A stretch of DNA of 15,009 nucleotides from positions 1 to 15,009 of the forward strand of contig JAJRAL010000117.1 of assembly GCA_028679935.1 (NCBI GenBank). Direction: 5' to 3'. The notes under the pieces are model-generated. The model had not been told where the DNA came from. It was given only the letters and a program-made list of their open reading frames with translations, and did no database searches. The stretch comes from Methanomassiliicoccales archaeon. GTDB taxonomy: Archaea; Thermoplasmatota; Thermoplasmata; Methanomassiliicoccales; UBA472. Made by a program: the position numbers and the translations under genes. Below are positions 1 through 7,238 of this stretch, piece by piece. How positions within the stretch are numbered: position 1 is the first letter of the stretch; every line of letters begins with the position of its first letter.

Positions 1-329
1 CTTTGATCGGCGTCACCGATGTCCTCCACGGCCTGAAGCCCGATGGCAGCGTTCTTATCAACACGACAAAGGCGCCGGAGGACGTCACGTCGGTGAAGTG
101 GAATTCGCTCGCGACGGTGGACGCGACCGGCGTGGCTCTGAGGCACGGCCTCGGCACCGAAAGCGCCCCAATCGTCAATACAGCCATCATCGGAGCCTTC
201 GCAAGGCTTTGCCCCCAGGTGCCTATCGACTCGATTGTCGAGAGCATACTGAAGGCCGCTCCTTCGAGGAAGCAGGAGAATGCTGACGCGGCGCGAGAGG
301 CGTTCGACATGGTCAAAGGGGTGGTCTGA
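1..329 (+). CDS. porG: 2-oxoacid (pyruvate-type):ferredoxin oxidoreductase, gamma subunit, C-terminal part
   Basis: Only the last 108 residues or so are present; the gene is open at the left edge and its first complete codon is at base 3. The gamma subunit is the small Rossmann-like subunit of the four-subunit ferredoxin-dependent 2-oxoacid oxidoreductases. Visible family features are the segment GSVLINTTKAPEDV, the DATGVALRHGLG stretch, and PIVNTAIIGAFARL near the end, all typical of the PorG/VorG C-terminal half. The TGA stop shares its last base with the porD ATG (TGATG at 327-331), so the two genes are translationally linked. The order gamma-delta-alpha-beta that follows is the classical archaeal Por/Vor order. 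Pyruvate is the likeliest substrate, but 2-oxoisovalerate (VOR) cannot be excluded from this fragment. Confidence 0.88.
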   Translation, partial: LIGVTDVLHGLKPDGSVLINTTKAPEDVTSVKWNSLATVDATGVALRHGLGTESAPIVNTAIIGAFARLCPQVPIDSIVESILKAAPSRKQENADAAREAFDMVKGVV

Positions 330-607
330 TGGAGACGTTCCGCGACCTGCCTCAATCTAGCTATTCGCTGCAGTCGACCGAGAGCGTTCGCACGGGGACC
401 TGGAGGACGTTCCGGCCGGTCCTGGACAGAACAAAGTGCGTCCGTTGCTACAACTGCTGGAAATACTGTCCCGACCAGTCGGCCGAGGTCAAGGAGGAGG
501 GCGACTACCCATCCTTCGACTACGACCACTGCAAGGGATGCGGGATATGCTCGAACGAGTGCCCGAGCGATGCCATCACCATGGTCAGGGAGGAGAGCCG
601 ATGCTAG
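329..607 (+). CDS. porD: 2-oxoacid:ferredoxin oxidoreductase, delta (ferredoxin-like) subunit
   Basis: This 92-residue protein carries two [4Fe-4S] motifs: CVRCYNCWKYCP (Cx2Cx2Cx3CP) and CKGCGICSNECP (Cx2Cx2Cx3CP). It matches the delta subunit of archaeal pyruvate:ferredoxin oxidoreductase, which passes electrons from the TPP site of the beta subunit to external ferredoxin. About 35 residues precede the first cluster, normal for PorD. The ATG overlaps the porG stop by one base, with a GGGGTGG-type ribosome binding sequence at 317-323. The TAG stop (605-607) lies inside the start of porA, a 7-base overlap. All eight cluster cysteines are present. Confidence 0.93.
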   Translation: METFRDLPQSSYSLQSTESVRTGTWRTFRPVLDRTKCVRCYNCWKYCPDQSAEVKEEGDYPSFDYDHCKGCGICSNECPSDAITMVREESRC

Positions 608-1791
608 ACCTGATGACCGCCAACGCCGCCAGTGCCAAGGCGGCCAGCCTGGCGCGGGTCGAGGTGATCGCCGCGTACCCAATCACCCCGCAGACGACGA
701 TATCCGAGAAGCTCGCGGAAATGGTCGCGAACGAGGAGATCAGGGCGAAGTACCTCATGGTGGAGAGCGAGCACAGCGCGATGGCTGCGCTCATTGGCGC
801 CTCGTTCATCGGCGCCCGAACCTTCACCGCAACCTCCTCCCAGGGGCTCGCGCTCATGCACGAGATGCTCTACTGGGCCGCTGGGGCGAGGCGCCCGATC
901 GTTATGCCGGTCGTCTCTCGGGCCCTCGGACCGCCCTGGAACATCTGGACCGACCATATGGACGTGATGGGGGAGCGGGACACTGGCTGGATACAGTTCT
1001 TCTGCGAGAACAACCAGGAGGCGCTCGACCTCGTGTTGCTCGCCTACCGCGTGGCGGAGGACAAGGACATCATGCTGCCTGCGATGGTCATCGAGGACGG
1101 CTTCATCCTTTCGCACACGTTCGAGAAGGTCGACGTCCCGGCGATTGAGGAGGTCGACTTCTACCTGCATCCGTTCAACCCCGACGTCAAGGTGAACTTC
1201 AGGAAGCCGAGGCGCTACGGGAGTCTGGTCATGCCCGACTGGGCCATGGAGTTCCGTTACAACAACATGCTGGCGATGGAGAAGGCGAAGAAGAAGATCT
1301 CCGAAGCCGGCCTGGCTTTCAAAAAGGCGTTCGGGCGCGACTACTCGACGCTTCTTGAAGCGTACCGATGCGAGGACGCGGAGGTCGCGCTCCTCGTCGC
1401 AGGCTCGGCGGCCGGCACGGCGAAGGTCGTGGCCGACCACCTGAGGGAGAGGGGCAAGAGGGTCGGCGTGATCAAGCTCCGCGTGTTCCGTCCGTTCCCT
1501 ACCGAGGAGCTGAGGAAGGTCGCATCCACCGTCAAGACCATCGGGGTGTTCGACCGCAGCTATACCTATGGCGAGGGCGGGGCGATCTTCGGTGAGGTCA
1601 GGAGCGCGCTCTATCCAGAAGGCAAGGATGTCCGGGTCAAGGGATACATCGGAGGGCTCGGCGGACGGGACGTCACCGAGACCGACATGGAGAGGATGTT
1701 CGACGACCTCCTCGCCTGTTCCGCCAAGGGCAGATTGGAGAAGGACATCGAATGGATTGGGCTGCGCGACGGAAGCCTGAGGTGGTCCTGA
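601..1791 (+). CDS. porA: 2-oxoacid (pyruvate-type):ferredoxin oxidoreductase, alpha subunit
   Basis: The 396-residue alpha subunit contributes the pyrimidine-binding and transketolase-like domains of the TPP enzyme. The start region AAYPITPQTTISEKLAE is the classic PorA N-terminus, followed by the conserved segments VESEHSAMAALIGAS, FTATSSQGLALMHEML and the middle stretch RPIVMPVVSRALGPPWNIW. The C-terminal part (VALLVAGSAAGTAKVV, then RPFPTEEL) is the transketolase C-terminal-like domain II. The frame is open further upstream, to 436, but that part lies over porD. The ATG at 601 is preferred: it gives the family N-terminus and has a strong GGGAGGAG sequence at 588-595. The length is normal for the family. 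Pyruvate is the most likely substrate; a close paralogue such as 2-oxoisovalerate oxidoreductase is possible. Confidence 0.93.
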   Translation: MLDLMTANAASAKAASLARVEVIAAYPITPQTTISEKLAEMVANEEIRAKYLMVESEHSAMAALIGASFIGARTFTATSSQGLALMHEMLYWAAGARRPIVMPVVSRALGPPWNIWTDHMDVMGERDTGWIQFFCENNQEALDLVLLAYRVAEDKDIMLPAMVIEDGFILSHTFEKVDVPAIEEVDFYLHPFNPDVKVNFRKPRRYGSLVMPDWAMEFRYNNMLAMEKAKKKISEAGLAFKKAFGRDYSTLLEAYRCEDAEVALLVAGSAAGTAKVVADHLRERGKRVGVIKLRVFRPFPTEELRKVASTVKTIGVFDRSYTYGEGGAIFGEVRSALYPEGKDVRVKGYIGGLGGRDVTETDMERMFDDLLACSAKGRLEKDIEWIGLRDGSLRWS

Positions 1792-2672
1792 TGCCCAAGT
1801 TCACTATCCCGCGGGAGGAGTACGTGTGCAAGGGGCACAGCGGCTGCGCCGGTTGCGGCGCGACGCTTCTGGCCCGCTACGCGCTCAAGGCCCTCGGACC
1901 GAGGACAATCGTCAACGTGCCCGCGTGCTGCTGGGCGGTGGTGCAGGGAGTCTGGCCGCGGGCGGCGATGAAGGTACCGGTAATAGATCACGCCTTCGAG
2001 TGCACCGGTGCGGTTTCATCCGGTATCCGGGCGGCGCTCGACATCAAGGGCATCGAGGACGTCAACGTGGTCGGATGGGCGGGCGACGGCGGGACGGTCG
2101 ACATCGGACTGCAGTCGCTATCCGGCGCGATCGACCGCCGCACCGACATGATCTACATCATGTACGACAACGAAGCGTACATGAACACCGGCATCCAGAG
2201 GAGCGGGAGCACGCCCCTCTACGCCTGGACCACCACTACCCCGGGAGGGAAGGCCGGCGACTGGAACCCTACGCCGAAGAAGAGGATCATGGAGATGCTC
2301 GTCATGAACGGCATCGTCTACGGAGCGACCGGGAGCATCGCATACCCAGAGGACCTGATCGCCAAGCTGCAGAAGGCGAAGAAGATCAAGGGGCCGAAGT
2401 TCATCCACGCCCTCTCGTCCTGCCCGGCGGGCTGGAAGATCGACCCGTCCAAGTCGGTCGAGATCGCCAGACTGGCAACCCAGACAGGGGTCTTCCCGCT
2501 CTATGAGGTCGAGTACGGCAAGTTCGCGATGACGAAGGACGTGAAGAACAAGCCGGTCGAGGAGTACCTAAAGCCTCAGGGCCGCTTCAAGCACCTGACC
2601 CCGGACATGATAGCAGAGATCCAGAGGAACGTCGACGAGGACTACGCCGCGCTCAAGGCGAGGTGCGTATAG
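1791..2672 (+). CDS. porB: 2-oxoacid (pyruvate-type):ferredoxin oxidoreductase, beta subunit
   Basis: The 293-residue beta subunit binds TPP and the proximal [4Fe-4S] cluster. The N-terminal HSGCAGCGATLLARYALKAL holds the CxxC ligand pair, and further cysteines occur at NVPACCW and in the later CPAGW segment. The TPP/Mg motif is visible as GWAGDGGTVDIGLQSLSGA followed by MIYIMYDNEAYMNTGIQRS. The A of the porA TGA is also the first base of the ATG at 1791, and a GAGGTGG ribosome binding sequence lies at 1779-1785. An in-frame ATG at 1752 would run 39 bases into porA without adding conserved sequence. The TAG stop at 2670-2672 is followed within 27 bases by iorA. Confidence 0.93.
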   Translation: MPKFTIPREEYVCKGHSGCAGCGATLLARYALKALGPRTIVNVPACCWAVVQGVWPRAAMKVPVIDHAFECTGAVSSGIRAALDIKGIEDVNVVGWAGDGGTVDIGLQSLSGAIDRRTDMIYIMYDNEAYMNTGIQRSGSTPLYAWTTTTPGGKAGDWNPTPKKRIMEMLVMNGIVYGATGSIAYPEDLIAKLQKAKKIKGPKFIHALSSCPAGWKIDPSKSVEIARLATQTGVFPLYEVEYGKFAMTKDVKNKPVEEYLKPQGRFKHLTPDMIAEIQRNVDEDYAALKARCV

Positions 2673-2698
2673 GGGCAGGCACTCTGCCTGGAGACAAG

Positions 2699-4489
2699 AT
2701 GGAACGGAGACTGCTTCTGGGCAACGAGGCGATCGCGCGGGGTTGCGTCGAGGCTGGGGTCTCGGTCGCTACGACCTATCCTGGTACGCCGTCGTCCGAG
2801 ATCGGGCATGTTCTCGATGAGATATCCGGTGAGTCCGGTCTCTATTTCGAGTACTCGACCAACGAGAAGGTGGCGGTCGAGACTGCGGCGGCCGCGGCAG
2901 CGTGCGGCCTGCGCTCCTTCGTCTTCATGAAGCACGTCGGGGTGAACGTGGCGAGCGACCCGCTGATCTCCCTCGGCTACGTCAGCGTTAGAGGAGGAAT
3001 GGTCGTCCTCAGCGCCGACGACCCCTCGATGCATTCGAGCCAGAACGAACAGGACAATCGCCATTACGCAAGGCTCGCGAACCTGCCGATGCTCGAGCCG
3101 TCGACCCCGGCCGAGGCGAAGGACATGACCGTCGCCGCCTTCGATCTATCCGAAAGGCTGCAGTGCCCCGTCTTCCTGAGGACGACGACGAGGGTGAACC
3201 ATGCGCGTGGCGTCGTCCCCATAGGCGTGCGGACCAAGCCGAAGAGGAAGGGGCATTTCGAGAGGGACGCGGGACGTTTCGTCCCGATTCCCGCCTTTGC
3301 CAGGCAGATGAGGCTCAGGCAACTGGAGCGCAACAAGATCGCGGCCGAGCTGAGCGAGGGCTGCAGATTCAATTTCATCGAGGGGGAGGGCAAGATCGGC
3401 GTGGTCGCGAGCGGCGTCGCGTATACCTACGCGAAGGAGTTCCTTGCGGACCGCGCGATACTCAAGCTCGGGATGACCAACCCGCTCCCGGAGAGGAGGA
3501 TCGCGGACTTCGTCCAGGATAAGGAGCGCGTGATCGTGCTCGAGGAGCTCGATCCGCTTCTCGAGGACGAAGTGCTGAGGATCGCCGGCCAGATAGGCAT
3601 CGAGCTCGAGGTCGTGGGAAAGCGCAGCGGGCACCTCCCGATGGCCTTCGAGTACTCGCCCGACACCCTCCTGGCGCTCGCCGGGAAGGTCGGACTGGAG
3701 AAGCGAAAGAAAGGATTGGTGGCACCATCGATCATCCTGCCACCAAGACCGCCGGTGCTCTGCGCTGGATGTCCGCATCGAGCGACCTTCTACGCCGTGA
3801 GGAAGGCGCTCGGCGGCAGGGATGCGGTCGTCAGTTCGGACATAGGCTGCTATTCGCTCGGGATCAGCCCACCGATGAACATGGCCGACTTCCTCCTCTG
3901 CATGGGGTCGAGCGTCGGCGCGGCGGGGGGCTTCGCGGAGGCGACCGACCAGAAGGTCCTAGCGTTCATCGGCGACTCGACGTTCTTCCATGCCGGTGTT
4001 CCCGGGCTCATAAACGCCGTGTTCAACGATCACCGCTACCTCCTTGTCGTGATGGATAACCGGACCACCGCGATGACCGGTCATCAGCCGAACCCAGGCA
4101 CGGGAAGGGGCGGGTCGAGAAGTACAGCCCCGATCGATATCGAGCCGATCATCAGGAGCTGCGGCGTGAAGCACGTGCGCACGGTCGATCCGTACGACAT
4201 CAGGAAGACTACCGCGGCAGTCAAGAAGGGGCTGGAGAGCAATGAGCTCTCCGTCGTGATCGCGAGGCGGGCCTGCCCGTTGGCAATGATGAAGAAGGGT
4301 GAGAAGGTGAAGAGGGTCTGCGCTGTCGACCCTGACAAGTGCACCCTGTGCAAGACCTGTGTCGCCAAGTTCGCCTGTCCCGCGATGAGCGTGAAGGGGG
4401 ACAAGGCGTACATCGAAGGAACCATATGCACCGGCTGCGGCGCCTGCGTCCAGATCTGCCCGAAGGGGGCGATAGGGGTGAGGTCTTGA
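2699..4489 (+). CDS. iorA: Indolepyruvate:ferredoxin oxidoreductase, alpha subunit
   Basis: The 596-residue catalytic subunit oxidatively decarboxylates aryl-pyruvates (from Trp, Phe, Tyr) to aryl-acetyl-CoA and reduces ferredoxin. The N-terminal transketolase-like domain begins LLLGNEAIARGCVEAGV with TYPGTPSSEI. The C-terminal TPP domain shows CAGCPHRATFYAV, SSDIGCYSLGISPP and GDSTFFHAGVPGL with VVMDNRTTAMTGHQ. The last 60 residues or so carry two ferredoxin motifs, CTLCKTCVAKFACPA (last spacing Cx5C) and CTGCGACVQICPKGA. The ATG at 2699 has GGAG at 2690-2693. An alternative in-frame GTG at 2663 would overlap porB by ten bases and add 12 unremarkable residues. The stop overlaps the iorB TTG start (TTGA), so translation is probably coupled. 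Confidence 0.95.
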   Translation: MERRLLLGNEAIARGCVEAGVSVATTYPGTPSSEIGHVLDEISGESGLYFEYSTNEKVAVETAAAAAACGLRSFVFMKHVGVNVASDPLISLGYVSVRGGMVVLSADDPSMHSSQNEQDNRHYARLANLPMLEPSTPAEAKDMTVAAFDLSERLQCPVFLRTTTRVNHARGVVPIGVRTKPKRKGHFERDAGRFVPIPAFARQMRLRQLERNKIAAELSEGCRFNFIEGEGKIGVVASGVAYTYAKEFLADRAILKLGMTNPLPERRIADFVQDKERVIVLEELDPLLEDEVLRIAGQIGIELEVVGKRSGHLPMAFEYSPDTLLALAGKVGLEKRKKGLVAPSIILPPRPPVLCAGCPHRATFYAVRKALGGRDAVVSSDIGCYSLGISPPMNMADFLLCMGSSVGAAGGFAEATDQKVLAFIGDSTFFHAGVPGLINAVFNDHRYLLVVMDNRTTAMTGHQPNPGTGRGGSRSTAPIDIEPIIRSCGVKHVRTVDPYDIRKTTAAVKKGLESNELSVVIARRACPLAMMKKGEKVKRVCAVDPDKCTLCKTCVAKFACPAMSVKGDKAYIEGTICTGCGACVQICPKGAIGVRS

Positions 4490-5100
4490 GGTGCAGCATC
4501 TTGATAGTCGGCGTCGGTGGACAAGGCGTTCTGCTCGCTTCCCGTGTGCTAGGAGAAGCGGCGATGCGCTCCGGGCACGAGGTCGTCATGAGCGAGATCC
4601 ACGGCATGGCTCAGAGAGGAGGGAGCGTCTGCTCGATGGTCCGGTTCGGTGAGGGGGTCATCAGCCCGCTCATCGAGTCCGCCGGAGCCGACGTGATACT
4701 GGCCTTCGAGCCGTCCGAGGCCTGTCGTTCACTGAGCTACGCCAACGAAGGCACGGCCGTCATAACCGATGTGAACCCGATACTGCCCGCGAGCGTGATC
4801 CGGGGGGAGGAGAGGTATCCGTCGATCGAGGCGATAGCCGAGGCAATCTCGTCTGCTGGCGCCATGCTCATCCAGATCGACGCGGTCGGTGAGGCCGAGA
4901 AGGCGGGCAGCCGGCTCGCGGCCAATGCGGTCCTCCTCGGAGCCCTGGCCGGAGCCGAGGCGGTGCCGCTCAAATCGACGGTCATTAGGGCCTCGCTTCT
5001 CGACAAGGTGAGGGAGAAGCACAAGGAGATGAACGCCCGAGCGTTCGATTCCGGGCTCGCTATCGCAAAGGCGACAAGAGCGAAGATCAAGAGACCTTGA
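4486..5100 (+). CDS. iorB: Indolepyruvate:ferredoxin oxidoreductase, beta subunit
   Basis: The 204-residue small subunit of IOR is related to the gamma subunit of Por. The N-terminus CSILIVGVGGQGVLLASRVL is the glycine-rich hallmark, followed by VVMSEIHGMAQRGGSV and later by AGSRLAANAVLLGALAG. A TTG at 4486 is the best start: it overlaps the iorA stop (TTGA), follows GGGGTGAGG at 4475-4483, and gives a family-length protein with the glycine-rich motif about nine residues in. No ATG or GTG is suitably placed in this frame. The frame stays open upstream inside iorA, but that part is out of frame with the ferredoxin motifs there. The gene ends 14 bases inside the convergent NAD kinase-like gene, leaving no intergenic terminator. 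Confidence 0.93.
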   Translation: MRCSILIVGVGGQGVLLASRVLGEAAMRSGHEVVMSEIHGMAQRGGSVCSMVRFGEGVISPLIESAGADVILAFEPSEACRSLSYANEGTAVITDVNPILPASVIRGEERYPSIEAIAEAISSAGAMLIQIDAVGEAEKAGSRLAANAVLLGALAGAEAVPLKSTVIRASLLDKVREKHKEMNARAFDSGLAIAKATRAKIKRP

Positions 5101-6187
5101 GCATCTTCCATCGGCCCCTTCCCACGAGCACTCTCCGATACCCCTGAAGCTCCTTGTCCAGCCCGACGTCGCCCGTGTCGACCTTCAGGTTCTCTATCGT
5201 CGCGAGCTTGCTGGGCGACGAGACGACCAGAACGTTCTCGGAACCAACGAGGCGGACGACCGCGGGCGAGATCTGCTGATTTCCTCGTCCCAGGATGAAG
5301 CCCTGGGAACCGATCGGCGTAACGACTATCCTGGCGTTGGGATGAAGGGCGAGGATTCCAAGCAGCCCCCTCTCTCCGAGGTCCGTCCCGAGCGGCCTGC
5401 CGTCTAGGATCGCATCGACGCCGAGTAGCGTCTTCGGCACGCCGAGCCTGCTCGCGATCGCAGCGATCGTCGTCCCTGGCCCCAGGATGTAGACGACCCC
5501 GTTCTCGACGTTCTCTGCGAAATACTCGGCGACCTCCGCTTTCTCCTCATCTGCGGTCGGGCCCTCCACGTCGCCCTTCATCGGCTGCAGCAGTGAGCGA
5601 TCATAGGGGACAAGGAGGTAGCCTTTGAGCTGGGCGCTCAGACGCCCTCTCCTGAACGCGTCCTCGTCGATGTCCATCACCTCTGCTTCCTTGACGTCGG
5701 CCTTGCCTTGAATGAAGTCGGCGAGGAGGACCCCCGCTTCCTTCGGTGAATTGCCGAAGACCGCTGAGTGCATCTTCACGCCAGAAGGCACTCCGATGAC
5801 TGGGATCGACTCGTCGACCGATTGGAGTATGTCCCTCGCCGTCCCGTCGCCGCCTGAGAAGACGAGCATCTCCGCGTGGTTCTCGAGGAGGCGCTGCGCC
5901 CCCGCGATCGTGTCTTCGGCGGTGGTCTCCTTGCCCGGACGGTAGACGACCTCGCATTTCAGACCGAGGCGGTCCAATACGGACGCCCCCATTTCTCCTC
6001 CGCAGGTCATGAGCTCCACGGTCGAAAGGACACCAGCGGCCATGAGTGCCGTTGCCATCCTATCCTCTGCCGTCCGGACGGCGCCCCTCCTGATGGCCTC
6101 ATCGAGCGTTTCTTTGCCGTCTGTTCCCTTGAGCCCGACGCTCCCGCCCATGCCGGCAATCGGATTGACGATTATGCCGATTCGCAC
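5087..6187 (-). CDS. ATP-NAD kinase-like protein (COG3199 type)
   Basis: This 366-residue protein belongs to the NAD kinase/diacylglycerol kinase-like fold. The N-terminus MRIGIIVNPIAGMGGSVGLKG has the family NP-AG-GG phosphate loop. LVFSGGDGTARDIL (about residues 108-121) carries the catalytic GGDGT, and IGVPSGVKMHSAVFGNSP (131-148) is the conserved second motif. The length fits COG3199 (predicted polyphosphate/ATP-dependent NAD kinase, also linked to AcoX) rather than the shorter classical NadK. The likely role is phosphorylation of NAD to NADP, but substrates of this subfamily are poorly known. A GTG start at 6187 is forced by an in-frame stop three codons upstream. A TATA-like element about 27 bases upstream suggests a leaderless mRNA. 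Its 3' end overlaps iorB convergently by 14 bases. Confidence 0.85.
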   Translation of the reverse strand: MRIGIIVNPIAGMGGSVGLKGTDGKETLDEAIRRGAVRTAEDRMATALMAAGVLSTVELMTCGGEMGASVLDRLGLKCEVVYRPGKETTAEDTIAGAQRLLENHAEMLVFSGGDGTARDILQSVDESIPVIGVPSGVKMHSAVFGNSPKEAGVLLADFIQGKADVKEAEVMDIDEDAFRRGRLSAQLKGYLLVPYDRSLLQPMKGDVEGPTADEEKAEVAEYFAENVENGVVYILGPGTTIAAIASRLGVPKTLLGVDAILDGRPLGTDLGERGLLGILALHPNARIVVTPIGSQGFILGRGNQQISPAVVRLVGSENVLVVSSPSKLATIENLKVDTGDVGLDKELQGYRRVLVGRGRWKMLKVS

Positions 6188-6209
6188 GCGGTGTCATACA
6201 GGAACACGG

Positions 6210-6217
6210 GATAATAG
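6210..6217 (-). promoter_or_regulatory. TATA box of the NAD kinase-like gene
   Basis: On the minus strand this reads CTATTATC, centred about 26-27 bases before the GTG start at 6187. That spacing places the transcription start on or next to the start codon. No Shine-Dalgarno sequence is visible, so the mRNA is probably leaderless. It lies downstream of the putative terminator of the FtsZ-like gene, so the two genes look like separate units. Confidence 0.5.
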
Positions 6218-6261
6218 AAGGCGCGGTGGCGAGAGCGACCAGATATCACGGTACTGATGTA

Positions 6262-6296
6262 ATTGAACAAAGGAAGGGCGGGCTGCAACGCCCGCC
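6262..6296 (-). terminator. Hairpin plus T-rich tract after the FtsZ-like gene
   Basis: A perfect 7-bp GC-rich stem, GGCGGGC (6277-6283) with GCCCGCC (6290-6296) and a 6-base loop, lies 29 bases past the stop of the FtsZ-like gene. On the minus strand it is followed by the T-rich run TTCCTTTGTTCAATT. Archaeal termination depends mainly on T tracts, so the tract may matter more than the hairpin. Confidence 0.45.
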
Positions 6297-6324
6297 GAGG
6301 CCTGAAAGGTATGCGTTTGTCCGA

Positions 6325-7131
6325 CTATCTCAGCTCTAGCGGGCTGGGCAGCTCCGTAGCGGGCTCTGCCCCGTCGAGCTCCCCGATCGACGCGTGGATC
6401 AGCTCGGCCTCAGGCGTCGCGGGCGGCGCCAAGGCCCCCTCCTCTTCGTCGATCCGCTGGACCATCTCCTCGATCTCCGGAGTGATCTGGCTTATGAACG
6501 ACTCGCCGATCTGGAGGCAAAGCGAGTCGATGATCTTGATTATGGACCGGTCCATCACAGCGAAGGCCTCGGAAACCGGCACGTCGCCAGCGTACTGAAG
6601 CAACTTGTCGTTGTCGAGCACCACCGTAGTCTCGGTGGTCTCCCTCAGTCGGCGTATGCCCTCGCCGGCCTTGAGGACCCTTTCGTTCTCGTACGAGAAC
6701 GGATTGATGGCGATCCCGAATGTGACGGCATCGAGCTCTTTCGAGACTTCGGCGATGATCGGTGCGGCGCCTGTTCCAGTGCCGCCACCCATGCCGGCGA
6801 CGATGATCACGATGTCGCTACCGTCCAGGACCTGCCTGAAGGCGTCCCTCGCACGGTCCGCGCAGTACTCCCCGACCTCCGGGAAGCCGCAAGCCCCGGC
6901 GCCGTTCGTGACGTCCTTTCCTATCAGCACCTTCTTGTCCGCCTCGATGGAGTCCAGCTTCGTCTCGTCCGTGTTGACGGCCACCGTCTCCACCCTGGTC
7001 CTGCAGTCCTCGAACACCCTCTGTACGACGTTGTTCCCGGCACCACCGCACCCTACTACCGTTATCTTGGGTTCGATCATGCCCTTGCTGAGCATTGCGA
7101 TGATCTGCTCAGTCCTCGCGCCCTTGTCCAT
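6325..7131 (-). CDS. ftsZ: Short FtsZ-family GTPase lacking the C-terminal domain and T7 loop
   Basis: This 268-residue protein has a clear FtsZ nucleotide-binding domain. Residues 22-34 give the T1 loop (ITVVGCGGAGNNV), NTD follows at 53-55, and a T3-like stretch NGAGACGFPEVGEYCA is at 76-91. The tubulin signature GGGTGTG is at 115-121, then NPFSYENERV and DNDKLL. Residues 184-208 (VPVSEAFAVMDRS onward) match the start of helix H7. Homology then stops: the T7 loop with its catalytic Asp (NxDFADV in FtsZ) and the whole C-terminal domain are absent. About 60 acidic, Pro/Ala-containing residues ending PSPLELR replace them. Canonical FtsZ is about 330-400 residues. The tail keeps the high GC third-position use of its neighbours, so a frameshift is unlikely. 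The ATG at 7131 has AAAGGAGG 10 bases upstream. It could bind GTP but probably cannot hydrolyse it in the usual polymer-coupled way. An RHH regulator gene precedes it. Confidence 0.82.
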   Translation of the reverse strand: MDKGARTEQIIAMLSKGMIEPKITVVGCGGAGNNVVQRVFEDCRTRVETVAVNTDETKLDSIEADKKVLIGKDVTNGAGACGFPEVGEYCADRARDAFRQVLDGSDIVIIVAGMGGGTGTGAAPIIAEVSKELDAVTFGIAINPFSYENERVLKAGEGIRRLRETTETTVVLDNDKLLQYAGDVPVSEAFAVMDRSIIKIIDSLCLQIGESFISQITPEIEEMVQRIDEEEGALAPPATPEAELIHASIGELDGAEPATELPSPLELR

Positions 7132-7141
7132 TTACCCTAGG

Positions 7142-7149
7142 CCTCCTTT
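7142..7149 (-). promoter_or_regulatory. Strong Shine-Dalgarno of the FtsZ-like gene, inside a small hairpin
   Basis: On the minus strand AAAGGAGG ends 10 bases before the ATG at 7131, fixing that start. The core AGGAG (7143-7147) is exactly complementary to CTCCT at 7153-7157, with a 5-base loop. A 5-bp hairpin could therefore mask the ribosome binding site. Confidence 0.6.
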
Positions 7150-7238
7150 GCTAGGAGCAGGTGACCTAACGGTTCTACGACCGTGCACCCCATCCCATCT
7201 GACCGGTTACCAGCCAGCCAGCCTTCGGCCTGCACCAC

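Noticed and set aside
436..600. Extended porA start inside porD
   Set aside because: The added sequence lies over the ferredoxin motifs of porD in another frame, lacks PorA homology, and the ATG at 601 has a far better ribosome binding site.
604..1440. Long open minus-strand frame opposite porA (similar ones opposite iorA, leuS and the MMPL-type gene)
   Set aside because: Arg/His/Asp-rich translations without family motifs, running antisense to well-identified genes, as expected for mirror frames in GC-rich DNA.
6187..6327. TAG stop of the FtsZ-like gene read as pyrrolysine or by read-through
   Set aside because: The frame stays open for about 50 codons after the TAG, but it crosses the terminator-like hairpin and the next promoter, shows no resemblance to an FtsZ C-terminal domain, and is too short to supply one.
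6325..6520. Frameshift as the cause of the missing FtsZ C-terminal domain
   Set aside because: The tail keeps a strong G/C third-position bias in the annotated frame, the other minus frames show no FtsZ C-terminal motifs, and fewer than 140 bases separate the stop from the next gene.
7210..7223. Short CCAG/CAGC tandem repeat between the RHH and FtsZ-like genes
   Set aside because: Only about three units in a short stretch; too small to be more than chance.
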